64,000 nt of DNA from JAAYLC01 sp964636665 (GCA_964636665.1 CAZWVT010000004.1:1-64000); one strand, 5' to 3'. Counted from the stretch's first letter, positions 23,382 through 33,453 are shown. The notes: generated by a model from the sequence alone, not told the origin. A program made the numbers and translations.

Positions 23382-24431
23382 ATGGATTTATACACACGCA
23401 TTAACGCTTTTGAAGCACTGGGAATTTATCTGAATAAAATTGCTTCAGATTATGAGAATTATCAAAAAAAAGAAGGAAAATCAACCCCGGCAACGCAATT
23501 ATTAGAAAATGCCTCACAACACAACGGATGGTTTACATCTGAAAACATTCTTTTGTCGCTCCGAAATTGGTCAAAAACTTTATCAAAAGAGAATTTAATC
23601 AAATGGACTTCAGCGTATCAATTTACTGACAAACCTCCTAAAACTGTAGCTATCATTCTGGCCGGGAACATTCCTCTGGTTGGATTTCACGACTTTTTAA
23701 GCGTTTTGATTTCCGGAAACAATGTACTTGTCAAATTGTCGTCAAATGATAATTTATTACTTCCTTTTTTATCAGATTTTTTAATCAATCACGAGCCTGA
23801 ATTTAAAAACAGCATTCGATTTTCTGAGGACAATCTTAAAAACTTTGATGCTGTTATAGCTACCGGAAGCAACAATACCGCACGCTATTTTGAATACTAC
23901 TTCGGGAAATATCCCAATATCATAAGACACAACAGAAATTCTGTGGCGATTTTAACAGGCAATGAAACGCTTGAAGAACTACAGAAACTCTGTAAAGATA
24001 TTTTTACTTTCTTCGGATTAGGTTGCAGAAACGTTTCGAAGCTATATGTTCCTAATAATTATGATTTCGATTTGTTTTTCAAAGCTTGCTACGATTGGAA
24101 AGAAATTATCCATAACAATAAATACATCAACAATTATGACTACAACAAAGCGGTTTATTTGATGGATAATCTACCCCTGTTGGATAACGAATTTTTGATT
24201 TTAAAGGAAGATTCACAGCTCTCCTCTCCCATTGCTGTATTGTTCTATGAATATTATGATTCACTTCCAAAACTTCGAAAGCATCTACAATCGATTTCAA
24301 CCGATATTCAATGTGTGGTTTCTTCCTATCTCGAACCGAACGATGTTGATTTCGGAGAAACTCAAGAACCTAAATTGTGGGAATATGCGGACAATGTTGA
24401 CACGCTAAAGTTTCTTTTAGAAATTTCATAA
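23382..24431 (+). CDS. acyl-CoA reductase (LuxC-like)
   Basis: A 349-aa NAD(P)-dependent reductase of the LuxC/aldehyde-dehydrogenase superfamily, which would reduce an acyl-CoA to an aldehyde. Visible features are the nucleotide-binding region (VAIILAGNIPLVGFHDF), ATGSNNTARYFEYYF, and the putative catalytic Cys at about 215 in FGLGCRNVSKLYVP. No LuxD/LuxE partners or lux genes are nearby, so this is not a bioluminescence operon. The opposite-facing ferredoxin may share regulation. The physiological substrate is unknown. Confidence 0.85.
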   Translation: MDLYTRINAFEALGIYLNKIASDYENYQKKEGKSTPATQLLENASQHNGWFTSENILLSLRNWSKTLSKENLIKWTSAYQFTDKPPKTVAIILAGNIPLVGFHDFLSVLISGNNVLVKLSSNDNLLLPFLSDFLINHEPEFKNSIRFSEDNLKNFDAVIATGSNNTARYFEYYFGKYPNIIRHNRNSVAILTGNETLEELQKLCKDIFTFFGLGCRNVSKLYVPNNYDFDLFFKACYDWKEIIHNNKYINNYDYNKAVYLMDNLPLLDNEFLILKEDSQLSSPIAVLFYEYYDSLPKLRKHLQSISTDIQCVVSSYLEPNDVDFGETQEPKLWEYADNVDTLKFLLEIS

Positions 24432-24559
24432 CAATAATTTAGTGAATCAGAGTATATGAGTAAGAACTTTATTCTCATCTTTGTACTGTAAAAAAAATGA
24501 AAAATTATTAATTTTCACACAATTCAACTAAAAACCAAAATAAATAATTATTATCAATT

Positions 24560-25627
24560 ATGAAAAAACATAATTTTAGTGCCGGTCCGGCGATTCTTCC
24601 GGAGGATGTTTTTAAAAAAGCATCACAAGCTGTTTTAAACTTTAACGACCTCAATCTTTCACTACTTGAAATCTCACATCGCAGCAAAGATTTTGTCGCT
24701 GTTATGGAACGTGCTCGGAGTTTGGCTTTAGAACATTTAGAATTGCACGGAAAAGGTTATAAAGCATTGTATTTACAAGGCGGTGCGAGTATGCAGTTTC
24801 TTATGGTTGCCTACAATTTATTAAATAAAAAAGCGGCTTATACCAACACCGGAACCTGGAGTTCCAACGCCATAAAAGAAGCGAAAAATTTTGGAGCAAT
24901 AGATGTCGTGGCGTCTTCTGAAAGTAACGGATTTAATTTTATTCCAAAAGATTACAACATACCCGAGGATGCCGATTATTTTCACTGTACCAGCAACAAC
25001 ACCATTTACGGAACTCAGATGCGTCATTTTCCCGATTCACCGATTCCTTTGGTTTGCGACATGAGCAGCGATATTTTTTCACGGCAATTGGACTTTTCAA
25101 AATTTGATTTAATCTATGCCGGCGCTCAAAAAAATATGGGACCTGCGGGAACTACTTTGGTAATTCTCAAAGAAGAACTTTTGGGAAAAGTCTCTCGCAC
25201 CATTCCTTCAATTTTAGATTATTCCGTTCACATCCGAAAAGAAAGCATGTTCAATACGCCCGGTGTTTTTGCAGTTTACGTTTCCATGTTGAATTTAGAA
25301 TGGTTGAAAAAACAAGGAGGCATTTCGGAAATTGAAAAAAAGAATGTAGAAAAAGCTGAATTGCTCTATAATGAGATTGACAGAAATTCAATTTTTGAAG
25401 CCTATGTTCCTGAAAAAGAAGATCGTTCTTTGATGAATATTACTTTTAATATTAAAAACGAGCAACTAAAAGCCAAATTTGATGAGTTAGCTGTTTCTGC
25501 CGGAATCAGTGGAATCAAAGGTCACAGAAGTATTGGCGGATATCGCGCATCGATTTACAATGCAATGCCTTTGAATAGTGTAAAAGTCCTCGTGGATGTA
25601 ATGAAACAAATAGAGCAAGAAGCTTAA
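24560..25627 (+). CDS. serC: phosphoserine aminotransferase
   Basis: PLP enzyme that converts 3-phosphohydroxypyruvate and glutamate to phosphoserine in serine synthesis; it can also serve pyridoxine synthesis. The 355-aa protein begins with the classic FSAGPAILPEDVF, has LYLQGGASMQF, the PLP Lys (about 191) in AGAQKNMGPAG, and ends with GHRSIGGYRASIYNAM. Length is normal. It lies 16 bp upstream of a SerA-like dehydrogenase, a natural pair for the pathway. An imperfect -7 box (CATCTTTG) lies about 80 bp upstream. Confidence 0.97.
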   Translation: MKKHNFSAGPAILPEDVFKKASQAVLNFNDLNLSLLEISHRSKDFVAVMERARSLALEHLELHGKGYKALYLQGGASMQFLMVAYNLLNKKAAYTNTGTWSSNAIKEAKNFGAIDVVASSESNGFNFIPKDYNIPEDADYFHCTSNNTIYGTQMRHFPDSPIPLVCDMSSDIFSRQLDFSKFDLIYAGAQKNMGPAGTTLVILKEELLGKVSRTIPSILDYSVHIRKESMFNTPGVFAVYVSMLNLEWLKKQGGISEIEKKNVEKAELLYNEIDRNSIFEAYVPEKEDRSLMNITFNIKNEQLKAKFDELAVSAGISGIKGHRSIGGYRASIYNAMPLNSVKVLVDVMKQIEQEA

Positions 25628-25643
25628 AAACAATTATTTAGAA

Positions 25644-26603
25644 ATGAAAATACTCGCAAACGATGGAATTTCCCAAAGTGGGATTGATGCTTTGGAAGCA
25701 GCCGGTCATAATGTTCACTTGGTGCATGTGACACAAGAACAACTGATTAATTATATCAACGAACATCAAATAGATGTGCTTCTTGTTCGGAGTGCAACGA
25801 AAGTAAGAAAAGATATAATCGACCAATGTCCTTCTTTAAAAATTATAGGTCGCGGCGGCGTCGGGATGGACAATATTGATGTTGAATATGCCCGATTAAA
25901 AGGAATACACGTAATTAATACACCGGCAGCATCTTCAGCTTCTGTTGCCGAATTGGCTTTTGCACATCTTTTCGGAGCGGTTCGTTTTTTACATCATTCC
26001 AATCGGGATATGCCATTGGAAGGCGATTCCCGATTTAAGGAATTAAAGAAAACTTACAGTCGTGGCGAAGAACTGAGAGGAAAAACATTGGGAATTATCG
26101 GTTCCGGTAAAATTGCTCGGGAAATGGCAAAATTGGCAATTGGTGTGGGAATGAAAGTAATCGTTACACGTAAAAGCAACGAGGCAATCCCTCCCATTGA
26201 ACTCCATTTTTTTGACGGTCAAAAATTAACTTTTAAACTTTCTAATGTTTCGATGGATAAATTGCTGAGTGAAAGTGATTATATCAGTTTACACGTGCCT
26301 GCTCAAACAAAACCAATTCTTGGCAAAGAAGAATTTGACAAAATAAAAGACGGTGCAGGAATCATCAACACGGCTCGTGGTGGAATTATCGATGAAGAGG
26401 CATTGATAGAAGCATTAGAATCAGAGAAAGTTCGGTTTGCCGCATTGGATGTTTTTGAAAACGAACCCTCACCTTCGATAAAAATATTGATGAACAACAA
26501 AATTTCATTAAGTCCTCATATTGGCGGTTCCACTGTGGAAGCTCAAGATCGTATAGGAACTGAATTGGCACAGCAGATTATTCATATTAACAAACAACTT
26601 TAA
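25644..26603 (+). CDS. D-2-hydroxyacid dehydrogenase (probable phosphoglycerate dehydrogenase)
   Basis: A 319-aa NAD-dependent dehydrogenase. The Rossmann motif is GIIGSGKIAREMAKLA (about 152-167). Catalytic-domain signatures are IGRGGVGMDNID, NTARGGIIDEEAL and the C-terminal LSPHIGGSTVEAQDR with the catalytic His. It has no C-terminal ACT regulatory domain, unlike long SerA forms, so feedback inhibition by serine through ACT is not expected. Linkage to serC strongly suggests it supplies phosphohydroxypyruvate. Confidence 0.9.
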   Translation: MKILANDGISQSGIDALEAAGHNVHLVHVTQEQLINYINEHQIDVLLVRSATKVRKDIIDQCPSLKIIGRGGVGMDNIDVEYARLKGIHVINTPAASSASVAELAFAHLFGAVRFLHHSNRDMPLEGDSRFKELKKTYSRGEELRGKTLGIIGSGKIAREMAKLAIGVGMKVIVTRKSNEAIPPIELHFFDGQKLTFKLSNVSMDKLLSESDYISLHVPAQTKPILGKEEFDKIKDGAGIINTARGGIIDEEALIEALESEKVRFAALDVFENEPSPSIKILMNNKISLSPHIGGSTVEAQDRIGTELAQQIIHINKQL

Positions 26604-26645
26604 GTTTAATTGAATCAAAAAACAAGCTGAATTCAGTTTATTGTT

Positions 26646-26759
26646 TTAACCTTTTTCCATCTCAGCTTGAAATTCTTCCATAACCGGTTTGACTGTGCTT
26701 TCGGGCAAATCGGCTATGGATATCATCAGCCCTTCTACAGCATTATTAAATAATGAACG
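26646..26759 (-). pseudogene. possible C-terminal gene remnant
   Basis: The minus strand holds an open stretch of 37 codons without a start, ending at TAA 26646-26648. Its translation looks protein-like (SIADLPESTVKPVMEEF, then AEMEKG before the stop) and is preceded by in-frame stops. Composition is less AT-rich than the flanks. I read it as the residue of a deleted gene; I do not recognise the family. The rest of 26604-26848 has an imperfect hairpin around 26618-26648 after the dehydrogenase and otherwise nothing. Confidence 0.4.
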
Positions 26760-26848
26760 TCATTAAGAACCATATTAATTAAAAAAAACTTACTTATAAT
26801 ATAAATATTCTCTAAGAAGTTAAATGAAAATATGAAATCAGAAAAAAG

Positions 26849-28120
26849 TTACTCCAACATTTCGGGTTTGTCCTGAATAATCAGCTGCACGGTTTCTTGG
26901 GTTACTTGTTTGAGCAAAACCCGTTTACCATCTGTCAGCGATTTGATGTCTTTTTCTTTAAAATGGCGAATGGTATAAAGGGTTACATCTTCATTCCATT
27001 TTACATAAAATTTATTTCGCAATTTCTCCAATAAATTCGGTAAATTGTTGAATTTATCACTTACGCAAACCGAAAAACTAATTGCCGAATTTTGAATTAA
27101 TTCGACTTTCATTTTATAATGATGCAGCCATTTAAAAACATCGGCAATATAATCTTCCATAATAAAGCCGAAATCATGAGAAGATAAAGAGATAAGCGTA
27201 ACTCCCGGTTTGAGAATAAAACAAGAAATTTTTGGAGTAATGGCAATATTCCCTCCTACGCAAGTGCCCGGTGCTTTAAAATCTAAAAAGGATTTTACGT
27301 ACAAAGGAATTTCTTTTTGTTGAAGGGGTTGCAAAGTTTTGGGATGAACGACAGAAGCTCCGTAAAATGCGAGTTCCACAGCTTCTTTATATGAAATTTT
27401 GTGCAACAATTGTGTCTTGTCAAAATAGCGTGGATCGGCGTTTAAAAATCCCGGAACGTCTTTCCAAATCGTCACGCTTTCGGCATTTAAACAATATGCA
27501 AAAATAGCTGCGGTGTAATCACTTCCTTCGCGTCCTAAAGTGGTAGTGAAATTATTGACAGCATCCGAACCGATAAAACCTTGGGTAACAGTAATTCCTT
27601 TTGATGAAACTTTATGTTGGATATTTTTTTCAGTCAGTCCCCAATTGACTTTTGCATCTCTGAAATTATCATCGGTTTTAATACAAGTTCGGACATCCAA
27701 CCAAGTATTTGACAATCCATTTTCTTCAAAATAACGTGAAACTATTGCTGATGAAAGCAATTCGCCATATGCAACAACTTGGTCATATACAAAAGCATGA
27801 TTTTCGGAAACATTGATTTTCAAAAACCTTGAAAGTTCATTCAAAAGAGCATCGACTTCCTCATAAGCAATGTGTGTTTTTGAATGAAAAAGCGCTTCTG
27901 CCATTTCATAATGAAAATCGCTGACTTTTTCAAAAGCTTCTTTTATGCCGTTTTTAGAAAACCAAGCCAAAACAACTGCTTCCAATGCATTGGTCATTTT
28001 ACCCATAGCCGAAATCACAACAACCAAATCAGATTCTTTCGACTCTTTGAGTACAGAAACCACATTTTGCACCCCGGCCGGAGTTGCCGTAGAAGCTCCG
28101 CCAAATTTATATACCTTCAT
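26849..28120 (-). CDS. aspartate kinase (monofunctional)
   Basis: First step of the aspartate-family amino acid pathway, phosphorylating aspartate. The 423-aa protein begins KVYKFGGASTATPAGVQNV (the KFGG kinase signature) and has GREGSDYTAAIFAYCL for the amino-acid kinase fold. Its C-terminal third (about 300-400) carries ACT-like segments with ISLSSHDFG and ISFSVCVSD. There is no homoserine dehydrogenase domain. Flavobacteria often carry this form beside a GNAT gene and fbp, as here. The start lies 18 bp after the GNAT stop, suggesting co-transcription. Confidence 0.92.
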   Translation of the reverse strand: MKVYKFGGASTATPAGVQNVVSVLKESKESDLVVVISAMGKMTNALEAVVLAWFSKNGIKEAFEKVSDFHYEMAEALFHSKTHIAYEEVDALLNELSRFLKINVSENHAFVYDQVVAYGELLSSAIVSRYFEENGLSNTWLDVRTCIKTDDNFRDAKVNWGLTEKNIQHKVSSKGITVTQGFIGSDAVNNFTTTLGREGSDYTAAIFAYCLNAESVTIWKDVPGFLNADPRYFDKTQLLHKISYKEAVELAFYGASVVHPKTLQPLQQKEIPLYVKSFLDFKAPGTCVGGNIAITPKISCFILKPGVTLISLSSHDFGFIMEDYIADVFKWLHHYKMKVELIQNSAISFSVCVSDKFNNLPNLLEKLRNKFYVKWNEDVTLYTIRHFKEKDIKSLTDGKRVLLKQVTQETVQLIIQDKPEMLE

Positions 28121-28138
28121 AAGGTTTTTATTCTCAAT

Positions 28139-28621
28139 TTATAATTTATCCGATTTCAAATAATTTTCTATTCCACTTTCTGACATTTGCGCCACACGCC
28201 AATCGTCAAAAACCTTTGCTCCCGTTCGTTCGTAAAAGGAAATTGCACCTTCATTCCAATCCAAAACTTCCCAAGCCACTCTTTTTGCATTATGTTTGTT
28301 AGCAAATTCCATCACTTTTCGATACAAAGCTTCACCGATTCCTTTTCTCCGTTCCGATTGACGAACTATCAAATCTTCAAGATGCAAAGAACGTCCTTTC
28401 CAAGTTGAAAATCGAAAATAGAACAACGCCATTCCCACAACAGATTTATTGAGTTCGGCAACAATACAGTAAAATAAAGGTGGCTCGGTTGAACTTTCTC
28501 GTATCAAATCCTCCACAGTGATTTCCACAGCATCGGGTTGCTTCTCAAAAACAGCGAGTTCTCGAATCAATTCCAAAACTTTCAGATAATCAGATTCTTT
28601 TGCATTTCGGATTAGTAACAT
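28139..28621 (-). CDS. GNAT family N-acetyltransferase
   Basis: A 160-aa acetyltransferase with the GNAT fold. The acetyl-CoA pyrophosphate loop is RQSERRKGIGEALYRKV (about 107-123). LHLEDLIVRQ before it and WEVLDWNEGAISFYERTGA after it are typical of diamine or small-molecule GNATs of this length. The substrate is not determinable. It is upstream of the aspartate kinase gene and divergent from fbp. Confidence 0.9.
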   Translation of the reverse strand: MLLIRNAKESDYLKVLELIRELAVFEKQPDAVEITVEDLIRESSTEPPLFYCIVAELNKSVVGMALFYFRFSTWKGRSLHLEDLIVRQSERRKGIGEALYRKVMEFANKHNAKRVAWEVLDWNEGAISFYERTGAKVFDDWRVAQMSESGIENYLKSDKL

Positions 28622-28732
28622 ACTTTTTTATTGCAGGTGAAAAATAAAACTCAAGATGAATATCAGTGCAAATATCGGGTCTATTTCCTAAAAATATCGA
28701 TATTTGCACCAATTTCACTAAGGCAACCAATT

Positions 28733-29743
28733 ATGTCAAAAATAACCCAATCATTAGGAGAGTTTATCATTGAAAACCAAAATGAGTTTAAATATTCTTC
28801 CGGAGAACTTTCTCGTTTAATTAATTCCATCCGATTAGCTGCAAAAATTGTCAATTACGAAGTCAATAAAGCCGGACTTGGCGACATTTTGGGGCAAGCC
28901 GGAAGAAACAATATTCAGGGGGAAAGTCAGCAAAAATTAGATGTATTTGCAAATCAAACGTTTATAAATACTTTGACAAATCGTGAGATTGTCTGCGGAA
29001 TTGCAAGTGAAGAAGAAGATGATTTTATTCAGATTATTGGCAAACATTCAAAGAACGAAAATAAATATGTGGTTCTTATCGATCCTTTGGACGGTTCTTC
29101 CAACATTGACGTAAACGTTTCGGTAGGTACTATTTTTTCAATTTACCACAGAGTTTCGCCTATCGGAACTCCTGTTACTAAAGATGATTTTCTTCAAGTT
29201 GGGACCAAGCAAGTTGCTGCAGGATATATTATTTACGGAACCTCAACAATGATTGTTTACACGACCGGACACGGCGTAAACGGATTTACACTGAATCCGA
29301 GTATTGGTACATTTTACCTTTCTCATCCGAATATGAAATTTCCTGAAAATGGAAATATCTATTCCATCAATGAAGGAAATTACCTTCAATTTCCACAAGG
29401 TGTAAAACAATACCTCAAATATTGTCAAGCTGAAGAAGAAGACAGACCATATACCTCACGATATATTGGCTCGCTTGTTTCAGATTTTCATCGAAATATG
29501 ATTAAAGGCGGAATTTACATTTATCCTAACACTTCAAAAAATCCGATGGGAAAATTAAGACTGCTCTATGAATGTAATCCGATGGCATTGTTAACTGAAC
29601 AAGCCGGCGGAAAAGCGAGCGATGGATACAGACGCATTTTAGATATTGAACCAACCGAATTACACCAGCGAACGCCGTTTTTCTGTGGCAGTACAAAAAT
29701 GGTTGAAAAAGCCGAAGAATTTATGGGTGCTTATAAAGATTAA
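28733..29743 (+). CDS. fbp: class I fructose-1,6-bisphosphatase
   Basis: Gluconeogenic hydrolysis of fructose-1,6-bisphosphate. The 336-aa enzyme shows metal and substrate motifs ASEEEDDF, LIDPLDGSSNIDVNVSVGTIFSIY, and the C-terminal GKLRLLYECNPMALLTEQAGG. The open frame extends to 28631, but a promoter-like GATATTTG (28699-28706) lies inside that extension, and ATG 28733 gives the normal family N-terminus. A matching GATATTTG on the minus strand (28669-28676) faces the GNAT gene. It is convergent with the enoyl-CoA hydratase gene, overlapping 4 bp. Confidence 0.95.
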   Translation: MSKITQSLGEFIIENQNEFKYSSGELSRLINSIRLAAKIVNYEVNKAGLGDILGQAGRNNIQGESQQKLDVFANQTFINTLTNREIVCGIASEEEDDFIQIIGKHSKNENKYVVLIDPLDGSSNIDVNVSVGTIFSIYHRVSPIGTPVTKDDFLQVGTKQVAAGYIIYGTSTMIVYTTGHGVNGFTLNPSIGTFYLSHPNMKFPENGNIYSINEGNYLQFPQGVKQYLKYCQAEEEDRPYTSRYIGSLVSDFHRNMIKGGIYIYPNTSKNPMGKLRLLYECNPMALLTEQAGGKASDGYRRILDIEPTELHQRTPFFCGSTKMVEKAEEFMGAYKD

Positions 29744-30522
29744 CGCCCTGGAAATTCAGCTTTTCTTTTATGCAAAAACGCTTGTGTTCCTTCGGAAAAA
29801 TCTTCGGTGCCGAATGCATTTCCAAATTCTTTGATTTCTACTTCAAAGCCGTTTACGGAAGAATCGTAATTTGCATTTACTGCTCGAATTGCAGCTGCAA
29901 TTGCCACAGGAGAATTTTTTATAATTTTTGAAGCAATCTTATAAGCCCTGTCCAGCAAGTCTTCTTGAGCGGTTACGTGGTTTACCAACCCGTATTCCAA
30001 TGCTTGCTCAGCATCAATCATTCCGGCTGTCATAATTAATTCCATCGCTCTCCCTTTTCCGATAAGTTGCGGAAGTCGCTGTGTTCCTCCATATCCCGGA
30101 ATAACTCCTAAAGACACTTCCGGCAATCCCATTTTTGCATTGTCAGAAGCAATTCGAAAATGTGCAGCCATAGCAAGTTCCAAACCGCCACCCAATGCAA
30201 ATCCGTTGATGGCTGCAATTACAGGCGTGGAAAGATTGGCAACAAAATCAAACAATAATTCTTGACCTTTTGCCGCTAATTTTTCACCTTCGTCGACGGA
30301 GAAATCTGCAAATTCACTAATATCAGCACCGGCAACAAAAGCTTTTTCTCCACTTCCGGTTAAAACAATAACGCGAATGCCTGAGTCTTTATCAGCATCT
30401 TCCAACGCATCGTGAAGTTCCTGAATGGTTTCGCGGTTTAATGCATTCAATTTAGATGGACGATTGATGGTAATGGTTGCAATTAAATTTTCCTTAGTGT
30501 AGTTTATGTTATTGTATTTCAT
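29740..30522 (-). CDS. enoyl-CoA hydratase/isomerase family protein
   Basis: A 260-aa crotonase-fold enzyme. The oxyanion-hole segments are AFVAGADISEFA and INGFALGGGLELAMAAHFRIA. Both catalytic Glu positions are present, in GGLELAMA and GLPEVSLGVIPGYGGTQRL. This pattern fits true enoyl-CoA hydratases (short-chain, EC 4.2.1.17) of fatty acid or amino acid breakdown. It is a single gene in this window, convergent with fbp by 4 bp, and 42 bp downstream of the histidine kinase. Confidence 0.92.
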   Translation of the reverse strand: MKYNNINYTKENLIATITINRPSKLNALNRETIQELHDALEDADKDSGIRVIVLTGSGEKAFVAGADISEFADFSVDEGEKLAAKGQELLFDFVANLSTPVIAAINGFALGGGLELAMAAHFRIASDNAKMGLPEVSLGVIPGYGGTQRLPQLIGKGRAMELIMTAGMIDAEQALEYGLVNHVTAQEDLLDRAYKIASKIIKNSPVAIAAAIRAVNANYDSSVNGFEVEIKEFGNAFGTEDFSEGTQAFLHKRKAEFPGR

Positions 30523-30564
30523 GTCGAGTTTATATTTATCGGTTAGTCGGCAAAATTAACAAAA

Positions 30565-32025
30565 TCATTCATCGATTACTGGAAAGCGGACTGTAAATGT
30601 TGTTTGCTCCGATGATGATTCAAAATCAATAGTTCCATTGTAAGTTTCGATAATGTTTTTTATGATTCCAAGTCCCAAGCCCATTCCACTTGTTTTGGTC
30701 GTAAATTGTGGTTCAAAGATACGATGTTGTTCTTGAGGAATCACTCCTATCCCGTTATCGGAAACATCAATTACAACATATTTGTTATCTCGTCGAACGC
30801 TGACATCAATACGTGGCGATTCCGGTTTTTTTTGTTCTATGGATTGGATGCTGTTTTTTACGAGATTGGTAACAACACGAATCAATTGCGTTCTGTCAAA
30901 ACAAGCACGAATCTCTTCCTCTTCAGCATGAAAATAAATATACTTTTCATGAAAAATATCCAATGCCAGTTTTGTAATCCGCACCACATTAAGCGTTTCA
31001 TCTTGCTGCGCCGGCATTTTTGCATAAGTAGAAAAAGCAGATGAAATAGAACTGAGGGTGTCTATCTGATGCAACATGGTGTTGGTGTATTCTTCAATTT
31101 TTTTATCTATTTCAGGATCTTTTTTATCAAAACGCTGTCTTAAACTTTGCGTAGTAAGACGCATTGGAGTCAATGGATTTTTGATTTCATGAGCCACCTG
31201 CTTTGCCATTTCGCGCCAGGCAGTTTCACGTTCGCTTGCCGCCAATTGTGCCGCACTTTTCTCCAATTCATCAATCATTTCATTGTAAGAATTAATCAAT
31301 AATGCAATTTCTTGTGGCACATCTTCCATAATAATTTTCTCATTATGCGTATGAAAACGCGTAAGAGCAAGCTTGTCACTCACTTCTTTAAGTGATTTTG
31401 TAATATATCGAGTGAGTAAATAAGCCAAAATCACTCCGGCGATAAGCATAAAGAAATAAGCAACACTTAATCGGTATAAATATTCACGTAATTCTTTGGT
31501 TATGTAATCATTATCTTCAATATAAGGCAGGTTTAAAATTGCCAAAGGTTTAAAATAATTGTCTGTAATATAAGTATAGGATGATTGATATCTTTGACCA
31601 TCTTCAACAAATTCCCGAATGTACTTATTAGAAGAAGATACTTGAAGTTGTTTTAGTGCATATTCCGACATTTTCTGACCGACGGTATCTCTAAAAAATA
31701 AGGGTCTGGAGGATTTTAGCAAATTTCCATTTAAATCATATAAAAATAACTCAAGACTGTGAATGTCTTTTATTTCATATATCTTATCTTTAAAAATCAA
31801 TGGAATTTGCTCGGTTTCAACGGGATAAGTAGTTGTTTTTAAAACGTAATCAATATTGGCTCTGATTGCCGCTTCTTTTCTCAACAATCTGTCGCGATGA
31901 AAACGCTGTGCATCTTTATTGTATTGAGAAACCGTTACAATTGCTATCAGAATTGAAGTTCCGATAACCAGCGCAATCATAGAAATAAAAATACGGGTTC
32001 GAAGTGATTTTTTATAAAAAGACAT
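30565..32025 (-). CDS. membrane sensor histidine kinase (NtrY-like)
   Basis: A 486-aa sensor kinase. It has membrane helix 1 at about 12-32, a periplasmic sensor region, helix 2 at about 187-207, then HAMP. HisKA follows with the phospho-acceptor His (about 278) in QVAHEIKNPLTPMRLT, and a C-terminal HATPase with NLVKNSIQSI, DNGIGV and GMGLGLGIIKNI. The NPLTPM motif is characteristic of NtrY/NtrB-type kinases. No response regulator gene adjoins it, so it is an orphan here. The ligand is unknown. Confidence 0.92.
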   Translation of the reverse strand: MSFYKKSLRTRIFISMIALVIGTSILIAIVTVSQYNKDAQRFHRDRLLRKEAAIRANIDYVLKTTTYPVETEQIPLIFKDKIYEIKDIHSLELFLYDLNGNLLKSSRPLFFRDTVGQKMSEYALKQLQVSSSNKYIREFVEDGQRYQSSYTYITDNYFKPLAILNLPYIEDNDYITKELREYLYRLSVAYFFMLIAGVILAYLLTRYITKSLKEVSDKLALTRFHTHNEKIIMEDVPQEIALLINSYNEMIDELEKSAAQLAASERETAWREMAKQVAHEIKNPLTPMRLTTQSLRQRFDKKDPEIDKKIEEYTNTMLHQIDTLSSISSAFSTYAKMPAQQDETLNVVRITKLALDIFHEKYIYFHAEEEEIRACFDRTQLIRVVTNLVKNSIQSIEQKKPESPRIDVSVRRDNKYVVIDVSDNGIGVIPQEQHRIFEPQFTTKTSGMGLGLGIIKNIIETYNGTIDFESSSEQTTFTVRFPVIDE

Positions 32026-32091
32026 GTCAGTTTAAAACCAGAAAGGTAACAATAATTGCACCATTCTCAATCGATGAATTACATTTTAAAA

Positions 32092-33453
32092 TTATGGCAT
32101 TTCCGATGCTGCCGGGATTAAATTTTTTTTGACTTCTCTGTTCAGAAAATAACCGGTAACGATAGTTGCCAACACATCAGCAATCGGAAATGCCATCCAA
32201 ATTCCTTTTTCGCCCAAAAATTGAGGTAATATAAGCACTAAGGGAATAAAGAAAAATCCTTGTCTGGTCAGTGTGAGCAACAAAGCGGGAACAGCTTTTC
32301 CAATTGCTTGAAAATAAGCAGCGCCTATAAGTTGTATTGCGATAATCGGCGTTGCTGCAAAAACCCAGCGCATATAGATAGGTGCTCGGTTTACAATTTC
32401 AATATCACGGGTAAAAATGATGACTATTTCTTTGGAAAAAAACATAATCAACAAGAAAATTGCCAACGCCAGGAGTCCTGCAAAAAAAATAGCGCGATTG
32501 ATACTTTCCCGTACGCGCGAAAACTGATGAGCACCGTAATTGTATCCTGCAATTGGAAGAAAGCCTTGTGTAATTCCCAATACCGGAAATAGCGCAAACA
32601 TCAGCATCCGCCCGATAATACCATAAGCAGCAACGGAGCTTTCTCCCCCGTATTGAAACAGTAAATTATTCATCAATAAATAGGTGACGCTAACTATCGC
32701 CTGACGTGAGAGCGTGACAAAACCAAGTGCGGAAATCTCTTTTAGAATGGGAAAATCAAATCTGAAATTAAGAAAGTTGACTTTTAATTCTGATTTCCCT
32801 GAAAGGAAAAAGTAGAGAATATATCCCAATCCTCCTGCATAAGAAATAACTGTTGCCCATGCGGCTCCTGCCATTCCCAAATCCAAAATAAAAATAAAGA
32901 GATAATCCAACACCAGATTTAATACGGAAGGAATAATCATCGCCACCATAGCAAATGCCGGTTTTCCTTCGGCACGAATTACGTTGCTTCCGACCATGCT
33001 CAATGCGAGCAAAGGGACGCCGTAAAGAACAATTTTATAATATGATTTAGCAAAATCGAAAATTTCTCCTTTCCCGCCAAAAAGTGGAATGAGAGTATCA
33101 GCTAACAAAATTCCGAAACCGGCCAGCAAAATAGTAATCGACAATACCAGCGAAATCTGATTTTCCAATATCCGTGAAGCTCGATTTTTGTCGAGTTTTC
33201 CCAATGCCCGGGAAATCATCGAAGCACCACCGATTCCGACTGCCATACCAATGGCTGAAATAAAAAATGAAATGGGCAATACGACATTGATTGCTGCAAT
33301 GGCAATGGAACCAATCCAATTACCTACAAAAATAGTGTCAACAACTACATTAAGGGACATTACCAATATCCCGATAGAAGCAGGAACAGCCTGCTGAAAT
33401 AACAATTTTCCTATGGATGCCGTTCCTAAGGAATCACTCTGATTCTGCTTCAT
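32092..33453 (-). CDS. MATE family efflux transporter
   Basis: A 453-aa polytopic exporter with about 12 membrane helices in two repeated halves. Motifs include VVDTIFVGNWIGSIAIAA near the N-terminus, GMAVGIGGASMISRALGK, and ITQGFLPIAGYNYGA in the second half. It would extrude drugs or metabolites by Na+ or H+ antiport. Its ATG overlaps the stop of the upstream 153-aa gene (ATGA, 33450-33453), indicating coupled translation with that unknown gene. Confidence 0.92.
   Translation of the reverse strand: MKQNQSDSLGTASIGKLLFQQAVPASIGILVMSLNVVVDTIFVGNWIGSIAIAAINVVLPISFFISAIGMAVGIGGASMISRALGKLDKNRASRILENQISLVLSITILLAGFGILLADTLIPLFGGKGEIFDFAKSYYKIVLYGVPLLALSMVGSNVIRAEGKPAFAMVAMIIPSVLNLVLDYLFIFILDLGMAGAAWATVISYAGGLGYILYFFLSGKSELKVNFLNFRFDFPILKEISALGFVTLSRQAIVSVTYLLMNNLLFQYGGESSVAAYGIIGRMLMFALFPVLGITQGFLPIAGYNYGAHQFSRVRESINRAIFFAGLLALAIFLLIMFFSKEIVIIFTRDIEIVNRAPIYMRWVFAATPIIAIQLIGAAYFQAIGKAVPALLLTLTRQGFFFIPLVLILPQFLGEKGIWMAFPIADVLATIVTGYFLNREVKKNLIPAASEMP

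Noticed and set aside
23382..24431. Bioluminescence (lux) operon
   Set aside because: LuxC-like reductases are common alone in Bacteroidota; no luxA, luxB, luxD or luxE is nearby.
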